Assembly: GCF_014650555.1 (NCBI RefSeq)
Contig: NZ_BMVE01000015.1
Span: 124,001 to 188,000 of the forward strand
From: Streptomyces goshikiensis
GTDB lineage: Bacteria; Actinomycetota; Actinomycetes; Streptomycetales; Streptomycetaceae
Direction of reading: 5' to 3'
Length of the DNA stretch: 64,000 nucleotides
Shown here: piece by piece, positions 60,898 through 64,000 of the stretch
Position numbering within the stretch: position 1 is the first letter of the stretch
Layout of the letters: each line of letters starts with the position of its first letter
Position numbers and translations under genes: made by a program
Notes under the pieces: model-generated
Seen by the model: only the letters and a program-made list of their open reading frames with translations
The model's database searches: none
What the model was told of the DNA's origin: nothing

Positions 60898-61221
60898 GTG
60901 AAGGCCGGGAGGCAGCGCGGAGTCACCGCGGGTTGTGGTCAGGCAGAGGCGGACGAAGTGTGGGTGCTCGCCTGCTCCGGTGAGTTCGCCCTGGCTACCG
61001 CGGAGGTGTGCAGGAAGGCCGGTGACCGGGACGCGGCCGTCGCGCAGCTCCTGGTTCTTGATGTCGCCGGGGCGTCGGTCGCCGACTCGTCCTTCCTCAG
61101 CCTCCTCGTACAGCTGCGGAAGCCCCGCTCGCTGCTATGGCAGGGCTCGGGGCTTCCCGACTTCGTCTGCTCGCCGCGCCGGTGCCGCGCTCCGAGGCTG
61201 GTCTCGTCCCCTGATCAATGA
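60898..61221 (+). CDS. STAS-domain (anti-anti-sigma-like) protein, C-terminus divergent
   Basis: A 107-residue protein from GTG 60898. WVLACSGEFALATAEVC and LLVLDVAGASVADSSFLSLL match the STAS pattern in which a D-S-S-F-L segment carries the phosphorylatable serine. After VQLRKPRSLLWQ the sequence no longer looks like STAS, so the last 35 residues may be frame-shifted or truncated. It lies next to the SigF-type sigma and its ATP-binding partner, completing the three components of a partner switch. Confidence 0.6.
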   Translation: MKAGRQRGVTAGCGQAEADEVWVLACSGEFALATAEVCRKAGDRDAAVAQLLVLDVAGASVADSSFLSLLVQLRKPRSLLWQGSGLPDFVCSPRRCRAPRLVSSPDQ

Positions 61222-61319
61222 TGTTCGTGTATCAGCCTGCGCTGGCAAGGAATGCCAGGCTGGATCCGCCGGGGCTGCCCTGTAGGGCCGGCCCGTCCGT
61301 TCGACGAAGGGACCAAGGC

Positions 61320-63539
61320 ATGACGAACGAGCGATCCGAGGGGACCGTGCGGCGCGACCGCTCCCTGACAAGCCCCGTGGCGGACCAGGCCGGATGGGAC
61401 GAGGTGGACGTCCGCGCGGTGGATACCGCGCGGCTGCTGGCGGCCGACGCGGTTCAGAAGGTCGGCAACGGGCATCCGGGGACGGCAATGAGCCTGGCCC
61501 CATTGGCGTACCTGTTGTTCCAGAACGTCATGCGGCACGACCCGGGCGACGACCAGTGGCTGGGGCGGGACCGCTTCGTGCTCTCCTGCGGTCACTCCAG
61601 CCTCACCCTCTACATCCAGCTCTACCTGGCCGGCTACGGCCTGGACCTGTCCGACCTGAAGGCGTACCGGACGTGGGGTTCGGCCACCCCAGGCCACCCG
61701 GAGCACCGGCACACCCACGGTGTGGAGATCACCACCGGGCCGCTGGGACAGGGCCTGGCCAGCGCGGTGGGGATGGCGATGGCCGCCCGCCGCGAACGCG
61801 GACTCCTCGATCCCGATGCCGAACCGGGCACCAGCCCGTTCGACCACCACGTCTACGTCATCGCCTCCGACGGCGACATGATGGAGGGCGTCACCGCCGA
61901 GGCCGCCTCCCTGGCCGGGCACCAGGAACTCGGCAACATCACCGTGTTCTACGACTCGAACCACATCTCGATCGAGGACGATACCGACGTCTCCTTCAGC
62001 GAGGACGTCCCGGCTCGCTACGCCGCCTACGGCTGGCACGTGCAGACCGTCGACTGGACCGTCACCGGCGCATACGTCGAGGACGTCGACGCACTCCTGG
62101 GCGCGATCCGCGCCGCACGCGACGAGACCGGCCGCCCCTCACTGATCATGCTGCGCACCCTCATCGGCTGGCCGGCTCCCACCAAACAGAACACCGGCAA
62201 GGCCCACGGCTCCGCCCTCGGCGAGGACGAGATCGCCGCGACGAAACAGCTGCTCGGTTTCGACCCCGGGCAGCACTTCACCATCGAGGACGATGTCCTG
62301 GCCCGCACCCGCGAGGCCCGCGACCGCGGCCGCGAGGTGCGCCAGGCGTGGGACGAGGACTACGCGCTCTGGCGCACCGCGAATCCGCAAAACGCCGCAC
62401 TACTGGACCGCCTGAAGTCCCAGCGGCTGCCCGACGGCTGGGCCGATGCCCTGCCTGTCTTCCCCGCCGACGACACCGGGATGGCGACCCGTGCCGCCTC
62501 GGGCAAGGTCCTCAGCGCCCTCGCGTCCGTCCTTCCGGAGCTGTGGGGCGGCTCCGCCGACCTCGCCGGAAGCAACAACACCACGATGGACGGAGAGCCG
62601 TCCTTCGTGCCGGCCGACCACCAGACCAAAGAATGGAAAGGCGGCCCCTACGGACGCACCCTGCACTTCGGCATCCGCGAGCACGCCATGGGCGCGGTCC
62701 TCAACGGCATCGCACTGCAGAGCCTCACCCGCCCCTACGGCGGCACCTTCCTGACCTTCTCCGACTACATGCGCCCCGCCGTACGCCTGGCCGCCCTGAT
62801 GAAACTTCCGGCCACCTACGTATGGACCCACGATTCCATCGGCCTGGGCGAGGACGGCCCCACCCACCAGCCAGTCGAACACCTCGCCGCCCTGCGGGCC
62901 ATCCCCGGCCTCGACGTGGTGCGCCCTGCCGACGCGAACGAGACCACCGCCTGCTGGCACGCCATCCTCGAACACCACGACCGCCCCGCCGGCCTGATCC
63001 TGAGCCGGCAGAAGCTGCCCGTCCTCGACCGCGACGGCGCGGACTACGCGCCCGCGCGGGAAGCATCCCGCGGCGGATATGTCCTCGTCGATTCCATGGG
63101 GGGCAATGCCGTACCGGATGTCATCCTGATCGCGACCGGCTCCGAGGTGCACCTCGCTCTGGAGGCCCGCACCCTGCTGGCGGCCGACGGCCTCGCCGCG
63201 CGCGTGGTGTCCATGCCCTGCCGGGAGTGGTTCGCCGCCCAGCCCTTGGAGTACCAGGTCCAGGTGCTGCCGCCGACCGTGCGAGCCCGCGTCAGCGTGG
63301 AGGCCGCCGTCGGCCAAGGCTGGCGCGACGTCGTCGGCGATGCGGGCCGCATCGTCAGCCTGGAACACTACGGCGCCTCCGCCGACTACGAACGGCTCTA
63401 CGCCGAGTTCGGTATCACCCCGCAGGCCATCGCCGCGGCAGCCCACGACAGCATCGACGACACCCGCCGCGCACCGCGCCCGGGCGGTCACCGGCCTGCC
63501 TCCGCCCCCACGAGCGGTGGGACCGGTGACCGTGCGTGA
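61320..63539 (+). CDS. tkt: Transketolase
   Basis: A 739-residue transketolase from ATG 61320, with GAAGGGACCAAGG upstream; the frame opens earlier but without coding character. The N-terminal thiamin-diphosphate domain has VQKVGNGHPGTAMSLAPLAY and the cofactor motif IASDGDMMEGVTAEAASLAG. The pyrimidine-binding domain has HFGIREHAMGAVLNGIALQS and WTHDSIGLGEDGPTHQPVEH, with the catalytic Glu in the first. The C-terminal regulatory domain follows and ends in a ~30-residue low-complexity tail. It transfers two-carbon units in the pentose phosphate pathway. Streptomyces often carries more than one copy; this one has no pentose-phosphate neighbours. Confidence 0.95.
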   Translation: MTNERSEGTVRRDRSLTSPVADQAGWDEVDVRAVDTARLLAADAVQKVGNGHPGTAMSLAPLAYLLFQNVMRHDPGDDQWLGRDRFVLSCGHSSLTLYIQLYLAGYGLDLSDLKAYRTWGSATPGHPEHRHTHGVEITTGPLGQGLASAVGMAMAARRERGLLDPDAEPGTSPFDHHVYVIASDGDMMEGVTAEAASLAGHQELGNITVFYDSNHISIEDDTDVSFSEDVPARYAAYGWHVQTVDWTVTGAYVEDVDALLGAIRAARDETGRPSLIMLRTLIGWPAPTKQNTGKAHGSALGEDEIAATKQLLGFDPGQHFTIEDDVLARTREARDRGREVRQAWDEDYALWRTANPQNAALLDRLKSQRLPDGWADALPVFPADDTGMATRAASGKVLSALASVLPELWGGSADLAGSNNTTMDGEPSFVPADHQTKEWKGGPYGRTLHFGIREHAMGAVLNGIALQSLTRPYGGTFLTFSDYMRPAVRLAALMKLPATYVWTHDSIGLGEDGPTHQPVEHLAALRAIPGLDVVRPADANETTACWHAILEHHDRPAGLILSRQKLPVLDRDGADYAPAREASRGGYVLVDSMGGNAVPDVILIATGSEVHLALEARTLLAADGLAARVVSMPCREWFAAQPLEYQVQVLPPTVRARVSVEAAVGQGWRDVVGDAGRIVSLEHYGASADYERLYAEFGITPQAIAAAAHDSIDDTRRAPRPGGHRPASAPTSGGTGDRA

Positions 63540-63659
63540 CCACAGCCTCCGTCTCGCGCGGTACCACCCCTAGGCTCCAGAGGTACGGGGCTGCGGCCTC
63601 GGTTCGCATCGGGCACGGCCGACCGCGGAGCCGTGGCAGACCCCTGCGCCACGCCCCGT

Positions 63660-64000
63660 CTACTGCTGGGCGCTGGGAACTGCGAGGGGATCGGCGGGGG
63701 ACTTCTTCTTGGCCGCCACCATCTGCTCACCCAGTTCGCTGAGGCGGTTACGGCCCATGGCTTTGCGTACGTCGGGGAACCACTCCTTCTCTTCTTCCTC
63801 GACGTGGTGGCGCACGTTCTCCATGAGCACGGCCATCTTGGCGTCGAACCGCTCGTCGAACGGGTCGAGTCCCTTGAGCTCGGAAAGCATCCACAGGACG
63901 ACGTGGTGCTCCTCGATGCTCTCCAGCACGTGGTCCTTGGTGTCCGGGGCTGCCTCGCGGGCAGCGGGGTAGAAGATCTTTTCCTCGATCCAGGTGTGAG
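63660..64000 (-). CDS. Hemerythrin/HHE cation-binding domain protein (5' partial)
   Basis: The C-terminal ~113 residues of a four-helix protein; the start lies beyond the window. Visible metal ligands are the His in HTWIEEKIFYPAA, the His pair in VLESIEEHHVVLWML and the later VRHHVEEEEKEWFPDV, the H-x-x-x-E spacing of hemerythrin-like domains. Relatives bind a di-iron centre and act in oxygen or NO sensing and stress. The C-terminal tail is AKKKSPADPLAVPSAQQ. Confidence 0.88.
   Translation of the reverse strand, partial: HTWIEEKIFYPAAREAAPDTKDHVLESIEEHHVVLWMLSELKGLDPFDERFDAKMAVLMENVRHHVEEEEKEWFPDVRKAMGRNRLSELGEQMVAAKKKSPADPLAVPSAQQ

Noticed and set aside
1..64000. CRISPR array, prophage or conjugative element
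   Set aside because: No regularly spaced identical repeats and no capsid, terminase, integrase or Tra genes were found on either strand.

Overview
The window looks like part of a Streptomyces (or close relative) chromosome. The support is very high GC with strong third-position GC bias, many GTG starts, tandem one-component regulators, secreted proteases and glucanases with long Sec signals, a modular polyketide synthase end, a SARP-type regulator, a SigF-type sigma factor with an ATP-binding partner, and several actinomycete-only families. No rRNA, tRNA or CRISPR array was recognised.

Layout. 0-1.3 kb: last ACP-thioesterase of a modular PKS. 1.4-13.8 kb: two secreted proteins, an L12-CTD protein, an amidohydrolase, an atypical SDR, an ECF sigma factor facing a large SARP/AfsR-like regulator, a COG4315-like lipoprotein, a covalent-FAD oxidase, a frameshifted gene and a SnoaL-like protein. 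14-24.5 kb: DUF2199, NmrA and AraC proteins, a metallopeptidase lipoprotein, a pair of DUF6357-type genes sharing a domain, a triple-repeat beta-trefoil protein, and an epoxide-hydrolase-like/TetR divergent pair. 24.5-29 kb: scrambled remnants, a second TetR/hydrolase pair, an IS256 relic and an orphan sugar-binding lipoprotein. 29.5-37 kb: a multidomain SpoIIE phosphatase, a cyclase, a decayed gene, a DUF1398/MarR pair and an aromatic-type FAD monooxygenase. 37-41 kb: a divergent pair of secreted peptidases (M4 and S53).

41.4-42.0 kb holds the most interesting gene: a 212-aa protein that reads as two tandem histone folds, the first H2A-like and the second strongly H2B-like. 42-50 kb: DUF2000/AraC, DinB, secreted thioredoxin, a GH64 glucanase under a LacI-type operator, DUF6003-like, and a quinone reductase/FrnE/TetR redox module. 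50-57.5 kb: a DUF11 surface protein with a His-rich tail, a secreted cyclophilin, transposase relics, MerR, and a TetR/O-methyltransferase pair. 57.5-64 kb: a hairpin element, a decayed gene, the SigF-type operon with an STAS protein, transketolase and a partial hemerythrin protein.

Regulation is unusually readable. At least four divergent regulator/target pairs carry clear palindromes in the shared gap, and several genes appear to start leaderless (TANNNT 6-7 nt before the start codon). At least six loci show frame breaks; some are clearly decayed mobile elements, others could be assembly indels.
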